Positions 19,639 through 29,745 are shown, counted from the stretch's first letter. The stretch: DNA of 64,000 nt from Diploptera punctata (GCA_030220185.1 JASPKZ010004202.1:3273001-3337000), one strand, 5' to 3'. The notes: generated by a model not told the origin, from the letters alone. Numbers and translations: made by a program.

Positions 19639-19640
<2 letters not shown>

Positions 19641-19796
19641 CTACATCCTGTGATTCCATAGAGTAAATCACTTCGCGTTTTTTTTGGCGAATGCGCATGG
19701 TGTATGATTGCAACTTAGAACCATTTTTCGCGTCACATGTGAAAAGAATCCCCAGACTTTTTTTTTAGAAGCACTGTTTATTGAAAGAAATATACG

Positions 19797-19992
19797 TCAT
19801 CATCATCATCAGCATCTAGGATTAGACCTGCTGGTCTGTTCCGATCTCATGTTAGAATTGGTCTGTTCATCTTTTACTGGGTCTTCCAACATTTCTTCGT
19901 CCTAGTGGTTTGAAATGTAGAATCGGTTTCGGAATTCTGTTGTTATCCATTCTATTGATGTGGTCACAGTGTATTCTGTTAATTAATCGACC
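19797..19992 (-). mobile_element. C-type LINE 3' end
   Basis: Minus strand: tail of GAT triplets (CATCATCATCATC on plus), GATCGGAACAGACCAGC, then GRRNVGRPSKR-like codons and NRIHCDHINRMDNNRIP. This is the expected C-terminus with decay. Confidence 0.75.
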
Positions 19993-19995
19993 TCG

Positions 19996-20545
19996 TTGGA
20001 CTAGTGATTATGTTCTTTGCTTCTAGTCCCGAGGGACGCAGGTTCAAACCCGGCTTGGGTCCATGGATTTTTACGATCAAAAATCCAGGGAAGATATCTT
20101 CTGGAAGGACTTTAAGCCGTGGGTCCCGTGTCTGAAATTTTTTTTGGTTCGTAAAAGAACCTCGCGCCGTAGCCGAGCGGTTAAGGTAGGAAGCCTTGGC
20201 GCAGAGCTACGGGACTTGCGCTGGTTCGAGTCTCCATGGGTGAAGAAATTTTCTCATGGTATTTCGGCCAGTATGGGACCGGTGCCCACCCAGCATCGTG
20301 AGGCAATTGGGTAGCTACAATAAGTAGCGGCTCCAGGTTGAGGAACCAGCTATAACGGCTGGGGGACTCGACATGCTAACCACATGTCACCCCTACACTG
20401 GCTGTTGATCATCTACCTCTGTGATTGACACATGTGGATGTGAAGGGCCAGCAGCCGGCTGGTAAAAGGCAACCGCTGAAAAGTGGAAAGACCCTCAATC
20501 GGAAAAGAACCTCAAATTTGAATACAATACCACTCAGCAAAATAT
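19996..20545 (+). mobile_element. SINE-3 split by SINE-2
   Basis: Head GTTGGACTAGTGATTATGTT and B box GGTTCAAACCC, then TGGGTCC, GGGAAGATATCTTCTGGAAG, GACTTTAAGCCGTGGGTC. The same order is at 63893-64000. The copy is interrupted after GTAAAAGAACCTC by a complete SINE-2 and resumes at about 20514. Confidence 0.75.
20164..20502 (+). mobile_element. SINE-2 (tRNA-Leu-like head), complete, with 11-bp target duplication
   Basis: Head GCCGTAGCCGAGCGGTTAAG with a leucine/serine-type A box, and GGTTCGAGTCTCC as B box. A 260-bp body carries GGACTCGACATGCTAACCAC and GCAACCGCTGAAAAGTGG. AAAAGAACCTC flanks it at 20153-20163 and 20503-20513. A second copy is at 48638-48982. The head has lost tRNA acceptor pairing, so it is a pol III-type promoter, not a tRNA gene. 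Confidence 0.92.
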
Positions 20546-20795
20546 AACCGACCTTTATGCATCTGAATAATACCATAGTTTCCTACTAGATAATCGATGT
20601 ATACTAAGCACATGCTCTACGCTGACATCTGTAGGCAAATAAGCGTAAGTGAATTAGTCTAGTTAAGAAACTTCCCATTAAGGAAGCACATATGTCCCGA
20701 AATGGGAAGAACGAGGATCTATTATTATATCCTTTCATACCTTTATCTGTTTACGTATTTATTTATCTTGAATGTGGGGCAGAAACCGCAGATTT
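20546..20795. other. unassigned stretch
   Basis: Nothing recognised. Confidence 0.4.
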
Positions 20796-21192
20796 AATAT
20801 TATTGGCTCAGAAGAGGTATATTAGAGAATGTGAAAAATTTTAGTATTTGGGGGTAAAAGTAGATAAAGCGGATAAATAAGGCAGTGATATTTATAGCAG
20901 AAAAAATAAAGGTAAAGCAATGACAGCAATGTTAAATGATATCTTATCCGTCATATCATATAACCACGAAAAATAAATTACAAATATGTAATTCAATACT
21001 GCGAAATACTTCCCAGAAAAATATTGGAATGGTGTCCACCGGGAAGATGAAATAAACGTAAACCTGGAAAGTCATGGATGCAATAAATAAGAACTGGAAT
21101 GAGAACAAGAGGACAGGAGGACACGGAGTGGATGGATAGGGACGAGTGGGAAGGAAAATTAAACTTTAGGCACAGAAAGATGTATAATCATT
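20796..21192 (+). mobile_element. LINE-G-like ORF2 C-terminal fragment, decayed
   Basis: Plus strand with several stops: VKNF-x-YLGVKVDKADK, then AMTAMLNDIL, then EWCPPGR, PGKSWMQ, TEWMDRDEWEGKLNFRHRK. The tail of the ORF matches 4165-4290 and 29205-29400 in reverse. It ends exactly where element P begins. Confidence 0.65.
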
Positions 21193-21924
21193 GACTATTT
21201 AACTCATGCCCCAAATGAGAGTCCATGGCCAATCACGTTTCAATGATTTCTGTTTTACAACCAATCAGAGTCGTGTTTCACGAAATATTTATCAGTGTTA
21301 TAATTACCATATTAATATTCTGAACAGGTCTGACCATTATTTTGCAGTGATTGAGCCTGTAAGAAATACGGCTACCAGATTGTATATATAGTGCATGAAT
21401 GTCAACACATGCCGCATGCGGGAGTTAATATAAAAACATTTGTAGCAATTGATTATACCACCAAAAAAAGAAACCACTGTTTGCACTTTCTTAAATGTAT
21501 TTTTTCCCAGGTAACAATCCAGAAAAATATAATTGTCATTTTTACATCATACGACATCAGAAATGAATTAATATACAGTTTGACGTGTTTCATTTTTTCT
21601 CCACTAGAGAGCATTCTTACAATATTGCGTTCCTTTGGCAATAAATAGTATGATCTGGTTGCAGTGATAAACAAAAGAAGCAGATGAAGCGTACCTATCG
21701 TTTCTCATTTGTTTTCAAACATCGCCGTTTACATTAAATATATAAATATTTTAAAATAACTATAGTTAAATAATGATTTGTGAGTAAACAGCTTAATTTT
21801 ATTCGTTAAATAGTCCTAACAAATGCCACTCTTGATTTCCAAATTCTCTAGATAAATTCACTCCTCACTTCGTGAGTTGTGAATTTATCGATAATTTGGA
21901 AATCACTCGTGGCATTACTTATGA
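21193..21924 (+). repeat. element P, copy 1
   Basis: 732-bp repeat of unknown class. It starts GACTATTTAACTCATGCC and has two CCAAT motifs (21229, 21261) and a TATATATA (21383). The start is repeated in inverse as GTTAAATAGTC (about 21807-21817). An imperfect palindrome with arms of about 38 bp follows (21822-21860 against 21880-21918; AATGCCAC...GTGGCATT) and it ends CATTACTTATGA. Other copies: 31357-31959, 31958-32400, 59645-60302 (minus). No protein is encoded. Confidence 0.8.
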
Positions 21925-22564
21925 CTATCTGTATGTAAAAATAAGATAAAATTGATTCTCTCAATGTTTATATGAGTGTGTGATAAATTCTGGATTCAGA
22001 TTACAAATTCTAAAATTCTTATCAATTTATATTAAAGTGTCGTAATTTATATTCTGATTAATTTTAACTTTTCGCTGAGAATATTATTGTGGCGTGGATT
22101 TGATATTATCGATTTTTCTGGAAATTACATTTGACGTAAAGTAAATAGAGTGAGTGTCGGTCGTCCAATTGCCAGGGGAGAATGAGAGGAAATTAAAGTC
22201 ACGCAACCAAATGGAAATATTTCTCTTTTTAATCTCCGAAGGAAAAGTTTCTTCTTGCTTTTTATCTCCGCCTCTTTCCTTCCTGTAATCCCAAACTCTT
22301 TCTTCAAGGAAACGGTGACCAACTTTTTTGTATAAGATTTTTATCAACCTCATATCTTTTCATCATTTATTTTTCAAAAGGAAAAGTTTAATTTGTTCTC
22401 CCCCTCCCTTCTGTAACGTGGTGCTAATATGTTTGAGACCCAACAATTATCCAACCGAGAAACATTAGAAATTACAAATTTTCTCTTTTCTGTTTCATCT
22501 GCAGGATTCTGAATGATTTAAAATAAATGTTTTATAAAAGTAAAAAATAATGTTATTCTTAGGA
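21925..22564. other. unassigned stretch
   Basis: Two overlapping minus-strand frames (22084-22353, 22125-22322) of 89 and 65 codons carry no recognisable domain. Otherwise AT-rich. Confidence 0.4.
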
Positions 22565-22726
22565 GAAGATCCAATAAGTAGTAAGATAATATTCAATCAC
22601 GAAAGCCTAGAACACGTACAAAATTTCAACTATTTAGATTATGAAATATCATAATGAAAAAAAAAAGATGTGAACAAGAAAATCACCAAATTTACACAAA
22701 TCTTAGGAATAATAAATAGTGCTTTG
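22565..22726 (+). mobile_element. LINE ORF2 fragment (post-RT linker)
   Basis: Plus strand with a short deletion: HVQNFNYLDYEIS, then KKDVNKKITKFTQILGIIN. This is the Y-L-G/D-x-x-I-S and K-K-I-x-K-F block after the RT domain. It is joined directly to the 5' region of the large C-type LINE that follows. Confidence 0.6.
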
Positions 22727-22802
22727 AAAGCTAGTCCCCCATTCGGTTCTCCGGGCGGGATTGCTTCAGGGAACCCATGCCAAAGGCTCAAACATAGGGA
22801 CA

Positions 22803-23820
22803 TGTTCCTAGGAACATAGAATGTTAGGACTTTATATAATAGCGGGGCGCTAAAGGTATTAACCCGTGAATTAGATAAATCGCCCTTGGATATAGTTGCT
22901 TTACAGGAAGTTAGATGGCCAGGAGAAGGTAGTCAGGAATCAGGAAGCTTTGTATTATACAGTGTGATTATAAAGTCCCAGTACATTTTAAAGAAATCGC
23001 TTACATATCGTATTTCTGTTACAGCCATTCGAAACATACAAATATGTTCACCATTGAAGAGCGGATAGAGACTGTTGCTGCGCGTTTAAGAGGCCAGTCG
23101 TACGAGGAAGTTAGAGACTGATTCCAAAGGAAACCCTCACGGGAGCCGTGTATCTTGATATGTTGCAACTTTTCTTACAGCCACAGTTACAGCAAGATGG
23201 TATCATTGATATAGTGGTGTTCAACAAGATGGAGCACCACCACACTTTGCTCTGCCTGTACGCGGGTATCTCAATGACAGGTTTCACAAAAGGTGGATTG
23301 GAAGGGCATCTCCTCATGTCTGGGCACCTCGTTCGCCAGACCTCGCACCCCTGGACTTTTCTGCTTGGGGGTTCATCAAGCAACAGTTGTACAGAACCAA
23401 GTTTCCTAATCTGCAAGTGCTGAAAGAACGCATACGCCAAGCCAGTGAAATGATTACAGAGGATATGTTGGTGCATGTTTTCCGGGCGACGGTGCGTCGT
23501 TGGGAAACATGTGATTGATGGAGGTTGTGTTGAATACTAACTTGATAGTAGAAACTACCTTATATTTTTTGTTTTATTTGTGCTACGTTATCCACAAAAT
23601 GTACTGGGACTTTATAATCACACTGTATTAAGGGGGTGTAGGAAGACCTGAATTTGGAACGGATTTTTTTAGTCCAAAGGAGGATAGTGTCCGCTATCCG
23701 AGATATTAAGTTTGCCAATGATAGGTTATCATACATAATTCTGAGGCGTAAACGGCATGATTTTGTAATCGTAAATGTACATGCTCCCACATTAAAAGCT
23801 AAATTAGTAGAAAATTCCAT
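22803..23820 (+). pseudogene. AP-type endonuclease domain of a C-type LINE (broken)
   Basis: N-terminal half NVRTLYNSGALKVLTRELDK, LDIVALQEVRWPGEG ends at 22958, where a mariner-type element interrupts it. C-terminal half after 23626 gives LVQRRIVSAIRDIKFANDRL, SYIILRRKRHDFVIVNVHAP. QEVRW and NVHAP are hallmarks of the exonuclease-endonuclease-phosphatase fold that nicks target DNA in non-LTR retrotransposons. The following RT domain is missing: the text jumps from HAPTLKAK to the post-RT YNTLVLPHLL block. Confidence 0.85.
22960..23625 (+). mobile_element. Tc1/mariner-type element, internally deleted, perfect 30-bp ends
   Basis: Termini begin CAGTGTGATTATAAAG; 30 bp at 22960-22989 are the exact complement of the 30 bp ending at 23625. 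TA flanks both sides (22958-22959, 23626-23627). It is 666 bp. Inside are a helix-turn-helix N-terminus (ERIETVAARLRGQSYEEV) and the C-terminal catalytic part (VVFQQDGAPPHFALPVRGYL with one frameshift, APRSPDLAPLDFSAWGFIKQ, then ASEMITEDMLVHVFRATVRR). The middle, with the first aspartates of the DDE/D triad, is deleted. Confidence 0.92.
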
Positions 23821-23974
23821 AAGAATTAAAATATATAATACTTTAGTATTACCCCACCTTTTATTCGGAAGTGAGATTTGGACATTAAGAAAGAGAGACA
23901 GGAGCAGAATCAAAGCAACGGAAATTAAATTTCTCAGAAGGACGGCAGGATACACTCTTTTAGATCGAAAAAGA

Positions 23975-26900
23975 ATGAAGAAATTTTAGAACAATTAGAA
24001 GTAGAATCAGTAGAATATGAAATGAAAGAAGAAATTTTAGAACAATTAGAAGTAGAATCAGTAGAATATGAAATGAAAGAAGAAATTTTAGAACAATTAG
24101 AAGTAGAATCAGTAGAATATGAAATGAAAGAAGAAATTTTAGAACAATTAGAAGTAGAATCATTAGAATATGAAATGAAAGAAGAAATTTTAGAACAATT
24201 AGAAGTAGAATCAGTAGAATATGAAATGAAAGAAGAAATTTTAGAACAATTAGAAGTAGAATCAGTAGAATATGAAATGAAAGAAGAAATTTTAGAACAA
24301 TTAGAAGTAGAATCAGTAGAATATGAAAGGAAAAGAAGAAAGGGTCGAGAAAATTTGAAACAAGTAGAAGTCGAGAGAATCATTAGAAGAATATGAAATG
24401 AAAGAAGAAATTGTAGGAACAATTAGAAGTAGAATCAGTAGAAATGAAATGAAAGAAGAAATTTTAGAACAATTAGAAGTAGAATCAGTAGATAGAATAT
24501 GAAATGAAAGAAGAAATTTTAGAACAATTAGAAGTAGAATCATTAGAATATGAAATGAAAGAAGAAATTTTAGAACAATTTAGAAGTAGAATCAGTAGAA
24601 TATGAAATGAAAGAAGAAATTTTTAGAAAAATTAGAAGTAGAATCAGTAGAATATGAAATGAAAGAAGAAATTTTAGAACAATTAGAAGTAGAATCATTA
24701 GAATATGAAATGAAAGAAGAAATTTTAGAACAATTAGAAGTAGAATCAGTAGAATATGAAATGAAAGAAGAAATTTTAGAACAATTAGAAGTAGAATCAG
24801 TAGAATATGAAATGAAAGAAGAAATTTTAGAACAATTAGAAGTAGAATCAGTAGAATATGAAATGAAAGAAGAAATTTTAGAACAATTAGAAGTAGAATC
24901 AGTAGAATATGAAATGAAAGAAGAAATTTTAGAACAATTAGAAGTAGAATCAGTAGAATATGAAATGAAAGAAGAAATTTTAGAACAATTAGAAGTAGAA
25001 TCAGTAGAATATGAAATGAAAGAAGAAATTTTAGAACAATTAGAAGTAGAATCAGTAGAATATGAAATGAAAGAAGAAATTTTAGAACAATTAGAAGTAG
25101 AATCAGTAGAATATGAAATGAAAGAAGAAATTTTAGAACAATTAGAAGTAGAATCAGTAGAATAGTAAATGAAAGAAGAAATTTTAGAACAATTAGAAGT
25201 AGAAATCAGTAGAATATGAAATGAAAGAAGAAATTTTAGAACAATTAGAAGTAGAATCAGTAGAATATGAAATGAAAGAAGAAATTTTAGAACAATTAGA
25301 AGTAGAATCAGTAGAATATGAAATGAAAGAAGAAATTTTAGAACAATTAGAAGTAGAATCAGTAGAATATGAAATGAAAGAAGAAATTTTAGAACAATTA
25401 GAAGTAGAATCAGTAGAATATGAAATGAAAGAAGAAATTTTAGAACAATTAGAAGTAGAATCAGTAGAATATGAAATGGAAGAAGAAATTTTAGAACAAT
25501 TAGAAGTAGAATCAGTAGAATATGAAATGAGAAGAAGAAATTTTAGAACAATTAGAAGTAGAATCAGTAGAATATGAAATGAAGAAGAAATTTTAGAACA
25601 ATTAGAAGTAGATAGAATCAGTAGAATATGAAATGGAAGAAGAAATTTTAGAACAATTAGAAGTAGAATCAGTAGAATATGAAATGAAAGAAGAAATTTT
25701 AGAACAATTAGAAGTAGAATCAGTAGAATATGAAATGGAAGAAGAAATTTTAGAACAATTAGAAGTAGAATCAGTAGAATATGAAATGGAAGAAGAAATT
25801 TTAGAACAATTAGAAGTAGAATCAGTAGAATATGAAATGAAAGAAGAAATTTTAGAACAATTAGAAGTAGAATCAGTAGAATATGAAATGGAAGAAGAAA
25901 TTTTAGAACAATTAGAAGTAGAATCAGTAGAATATGAAATGGAAGAAGAAATTTTAGAACAATTAGAAGTAGAATCAGTAGAATATGAAATGGAAGAAGA
26001 AATTTTAGAACAATTAGAAGTAGAATCAGTAGAATATGAAATGGAAGAAGAAATTTTAGAACAATTAGAAGTAGAATCAGTAGAATATGAAATGGAAGAA
26101 GAAATTTTAGAACAATTAGAAGTAGAATCAGTAGAATATGAAATGAAAGAAGAAATTTTAGAACAATTAGAAGTAAATAATATAGAATATGAAATGAAAG
26201 AAGAAATTTTAGAACAATTAGAAGTAGAATCAGTAGAATATGAAATGAAAGAAGAAATTTTAGAACAATTAGAAGTAGAATCAGTTAGAATATGAAATGA
26301 AGAAGAAATTTTAGAACAATTAGAAGTAGAATCAGTAGAATATGAAATGGAAAGAAGAAATTTTAGAACAATTAGAAGTAGAATCAGTAGAATATGAAAT
26401 GGAAGAAGAAATTTTAGAACAATTAGAAGTAGAATCAGTAGAATATGAAATGGAAAGAAGAAATTTTAGAAACAATTAGAAGTAGAATCAGTAGAATATG
26501 AAATGAAAGAAGAAATTTTAGAACAATTAGAAGTAGAATCAGTAGAATATGAAATGGAAGAAGAAATTTTAGAACAATTAGAAGTAGATCAGTAGAATAT
26601 GAAATGGAAGAAGAAATTTAGAACAATTAGAAGGTTAGAATCAGTAGAATATGAAATGGAAGAAGAAATTTTAGAACAATTAGAAGTAGGAATCAGTTAG
26701 AATATGAAATGGAAGAAGAAATTTTAGAACAATTAGAAGTAGAATCAGTAGAATATGAAATGAAAGAAGAAATTTTAGAACAATTAGAAGTAGAATCAGT
26801 AGAATATGAAATGGAAGAAGAAATTTTAGAAGAATTAGAAGTAGATCAGTTAGAATATGAAATGGAAGAGAGAAATTTTAGAACAATTAGAAGTAGAATC

Positions 26901-27885
26901 AGTAGAATATGAAATGGAAGAAGAATTTTAGAACAATTAGAAGTAGAATCAGTAGAATATGAAATGGAAGAAGAAATTTTAGAACAATTAGAAGTAGAAT
27001 CAGTAGAATATGAAATGAAAGAAGAAATTTTAGAACAATTAGAAGTAGAATCAGTAGAATATGAAATGAAAGAAGAAATTTTAGAACAATTAGAAGTAGA
27101 ATCAGTAGAATATGAAATGGAAGACGAAATTTAGAACAATTAGAAGTAGAATCAGTAGAATATGAAATGGAAGAAGAAATTTTAGAACAATTAGAAGTAG
27201 AATCAGTAGTAATATGAATGAAAGAAGAAATTTTAGAACAATTAGAAGTAGAATCAGTAGAATATGAAATGAAGAAAGAAATTTTAGAAGAATTAGAAGT
27301 AGAATCAGTAGAATATGAAATGGAAGAAGAAATTTTAGAAGAATTAGAAGTAGAATCAGTAGAATATGAAATGGAAGAAGAAATTTTAGAACAATTAGAA
27401 GTAGAATCAGTAGAATATGAAATGGAAGAAGAAATTTTAGAACAATTAGAAGTAGAATCAGTAGAATATGAAATGAAAGAAGAAATTTTAGAACAATTAG
27501 AAGTAGAATCAGTAGAATATTGAAATGAAAGAGAAGAAATTTTAGAACAATTAGAAGTAGAATCAGTAGAATATGAAATGGAAGAAGAAATTTTAGAACA
27601 ATTAGAAGTAGAATCAGTAGAATATGAAATGGAAGAAGAAATTTTAGAACAATTAGAAGTAGAATCAGTAGAATATGAAATGAAAGAAGAAATTTTAGAA
27701 CAATTAGAAGTAGAATCAGTAGAATATGAAATGAAAGAAGAAATTTTAGAACAATTAGAAGTAGAATCAGTAGAATATGAAATGAAAGAAGAAATTTTAG
27801 AACAATTAGAAGTAGAATCAGTAGAATATGAAATGAAAGAAGAAATTTTAGAACAATTAGAAGTAGAATCAGTAGAATAAAACTC
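23975..27885 (+). repeat. 51-bp minisatellite, about 76 copies, grown from LINE ORF
   Basis: Unit of 51 bp encoding 17 residues, EYEMKEEILEQLEVESV, read in the frame of the flanking LINE (RRTAGYTLLDRKRMKK on the left, KLNW-type residues on the right). Open stretches: 24022-24396, 24659-25165, 25221-25577, 25633-26295, 27218-27523, 27578-27880. Single-base indels break the frame between them. A K-to-E variant (GAAATGGAAGAAG for GAAATGAAAGAAG) dominates about 25470-27620 and is rare at both ends. The minus strand is also open for long spans only because the unit is a multiple of three. Confidence 0.97.
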
Positions 27886-27935
27886 AACAGATATAAATTA
27901 AACTGGTTACACCATGTAAACAGAATGGATAATTC

Positions 27936-28322
27936 TTTTTTTTTGCAAATGCCCCAGGTTGTCTTTCGACATTCCTGGTGTTCTCTCCTGGAATGGCGTA
28001 CTTGTAACCCACTTCTGAGGTTGGGGCACCTGGAAGGCGGGGTTACGTTGCCCCGATGATATGATGGGTGATGATGATGATAGTGGTGCGCCAGGAGAGT
28101 CCCTAATCCTAAGCTTAATCTAAGGTGAATATGAATGATGATGATTGCGATGGCCATATGATTTCGGGGACCGTTTGGGCCTTAAAGTTTTCCTGATATT
28201 TGTCTTACAGATGAGGAAAAATCCCGATAAAAACCTCACCCAGAAAAAATCTCCCGGCCGGGGATCGAACCCGGGCCCACTGCGTGTCAAGGCAGCACGT
28301 TACCTCGAGACCACAGCGGTGG
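27936..28322 (-). mobile_element. SINE-1 (tail type a), complete, with 16-bp target duplication
   Basis: Minus-strand head TCCACCGCTGTGGTCTCGAG and B box GGGTTCGATCCC, then the SINE-1 body, then a 3' part unlike type b: TAGGGACTCTCCTGGCGCAC, AACCTGGGGCATTTGC and an A-rich tail. ACAGAATGGATAATTC flanks it at 27920-27935 and 28323-28338. It splits the last codons of the C-type LINE. Confidence 0.93.
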
Positions 28323-28440
28323 ACAGAATGGATAATTCAAAGAATCCCAAAAATTATGATGCAATATAAACCCAAATGATATGGACAGCGAGGAAGACCT
28401 CTTAGGGCCGAAACAAGTCTAGAAAGGCCTAATCCGTGAC

Positions 28441-28572
28441 GCATAATGATGATACATTATAATATCCTTTATCATTCACGTGGTAACTCTTTTCAGTACC
28501 TATGCTCTTAAATGTCACCAATCAAATCTAGAGGTGAAAGGACCGATCAATAACGCACATAATCAAACGAAA
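28441..28572. other. unassigned stretch
   Basis: Nothing recognised between the LINE tail and the inverted-repeat element. Confidence 0.35.
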
Positions 28573-29102
28573 CTACTAACAAGGGAACTGTGAACCACTG
28601 CATGCCGAAACCTACCTTGAAAATTCTTCCAGAGAGTCATTATGATCTACCAACGCCGTGTCCAAAAAAAAAAAAAAATCTGCCGTTATTAACTGCAAGG
28701 CACAGAAATCGGAACCAGAGTCCAGCAAAGGCAACCCACTGTAAGTAACAGACAATAATAATAATAATATCAATAATAATAATAATGCTTTATTTTAGCT
28801 GGCAGAGTTAAGGTCATAAGGCCTTCTCTTCCACTCGACTCCCTGCTTGAGTAGAGCGGAGTGGATTTAGGCGGGACGCGGCGCGTAGGGCAAGTAGAGA
28901 GAGTTATACAATCTACCAATTCATGAGTTTGTATTACTTCCCTATAGTTTAAATGAGAGATTTGGCGCTGTATTTTAATGACTTGCAATTAAATGCAGCA
29001 GATTTGTTTTAGGACACGGCCTTGCTGCATCACAATACTTATCTGGGAGAAATTTAAAGGTAGGTTTCGGCGTGTGATGTTTGAAAGTTCCCTTGTTAGT
29101 AG
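28573..29102. mobile_element. inverted-repeat element carrying a LINE-K 3' end
   Basis: Ends are about 45-bp imperfect inverted repeats. Left is CTACTAACAAGGGAACTGTG and CATGCCGAAACCTACCTT; right is AAGGTAGGTTTCGGCGTG and GTTCCCTTGTTAGTAG. No transposase. The inside holds a LINE-K 3' end and unassigned sequence. Class unknown; consistent with a non-autonomous DNA transposon. A clean target duplication is not visible. Confidence 0.65.
28756..28850 (-). mobile_element. LINE-K 3' end
   Basis: AAT-type tail at 28756-28787, then GCTGGCAGAGTTAAGGTCAT and AAGGCCTTCTCTTCCACTC. This is the hairpin 3' end of LINE-K. A GC-rich tract (GGGACGCGGCGCG) follows and is not part of other LINE-K copies. Confidence 0.75.
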
Positions 29103-29204
29103 GGCAGTGTAGCTATGAATATTGTTAGGCCATATTTAATCATATTTCCCAAAGAAAAATGAACGATAAATTAATTTTTATATACAGATTTTCAATGTTT
29201 ACAC

Positions 29205-29400
29205 ATATTTCTGTGCCTAAAGTTTTATTTTCCTTCTCCACTCGTCTCTATCCATCCACTCCATGTATCCAGCCAGTCCTCTTGTTCTCATTATAGTTCT
29301 TATTTCTTTCATCCACGAGTTTCGAGGTCTTCTTTTCTTTCTTCTTCCAGGTTGACACCATTTAAAAGTTTTTCTGGGAAAAATGTTTTCCGTCTGGATT
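29205..29400 (-). mobile_element. LINE-G-like fragment
   Basis: Same sequence as 4165-4290 (TATTTCTGTGCCTAAAGTTT, CATCCACTCCATGTA, CCTCTTGTTC). Coding potential is lost. Part of the ORF2 C-terminus and 3' end. The stretch 29401-29745 beyond it is AT-rich and unassigned. Confidence 0.6.
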
Positions 29401-29745
29401 TAATTCCCTAGGCTTTTTAGCATAATTTTTCGATGTTACACAAAAAATTGTATATCCTATTGGAATAAATCAAAGTAGGTATTATCCAAAATATGTAAAA
29501 AAATTCAAGAGAAATGGGGTTTACCTGGAATTCTAAATTAAAAGTTAACTTTACCAGCAGTTATGTTTGCTTCGTTGCAATGTGTATCTTTGTACATGCC
29601 TATAGGTTTTAAGGTTTTGGCGAGTGTTTAGCCACTATCTATTGTATTATAAAACAATTAGGTGTAGGAGTTCACCTGACACGAAAATATAAACATCATA
29701 TTCAATTTATTTAGGTGTAGCACCGCACTCCAAACCAGGTATAAT

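Larger units (their letters stand above)
22727..28440 (+). mobile_element. C-type LINE, long composite copy
   Basis: RTE-like retrotransposon remnant read across three disruptions. 5' region CCCCATTCGGTTCTCCGGGC. AP-endonuclease start at 22803-22958: GT-x-NVRTLYNSGAL and DIVALQEVRWPGEGSQ. Mariner-type insertion 22960-23625. Endonuclease continues at 23630-23800 with FANDRLSYIILR and FVIVNVHAPT. RT is deleted. C-terminal domain at 23820-23990: LPHLLFGSEIWTLRKRDRSR, RRTAGYTLLDRK. Then the 51-bp array, YKLNW-type codons at 27890-27930, SINE insertion 27936-28322, and the 3' end to a GATGATAC tail near 28440. Confidence 0.85.

Noticed and set aside
19441..19796. Telomeric or rDNA-targeted repeat
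   Set aside because: No TTAGG arrays or rRNA sequence were found anywhere in the window; only a TA microsatellite is present here.
20164..20240. Functional tRNA-Leu gene
   Set aside because: A and B boxes are present but acceptor pairing is lost, and the whole 339 bp recurs at 48638-48982 with its own target duplication. It is a SINE.
21193..21924. Element P as an LTR or an integrated viral end
   Set aside because: No TG...CA ends, primer-binding site, polypurine tract or retroviral or viral protein nearby. The palindrome alone is not enough.
24022..26295. Long acidic repeat protein as a genuine host gene (EYEMKEEILEQLEVESV repeats)
   Set aside because: The frame continues into LINE codons on both sides, is broken by many indels, and has no start context or introns. 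It is an expanded LINE segment.
27102..28157. 351-codon minus-strand frame rich in HILLILLLIVLKFLL
   Set aside because: It is the antisense of the 51-bp array, open only because the unit is 51 bp and lacks antisense stops. The first part is antisense SINE.
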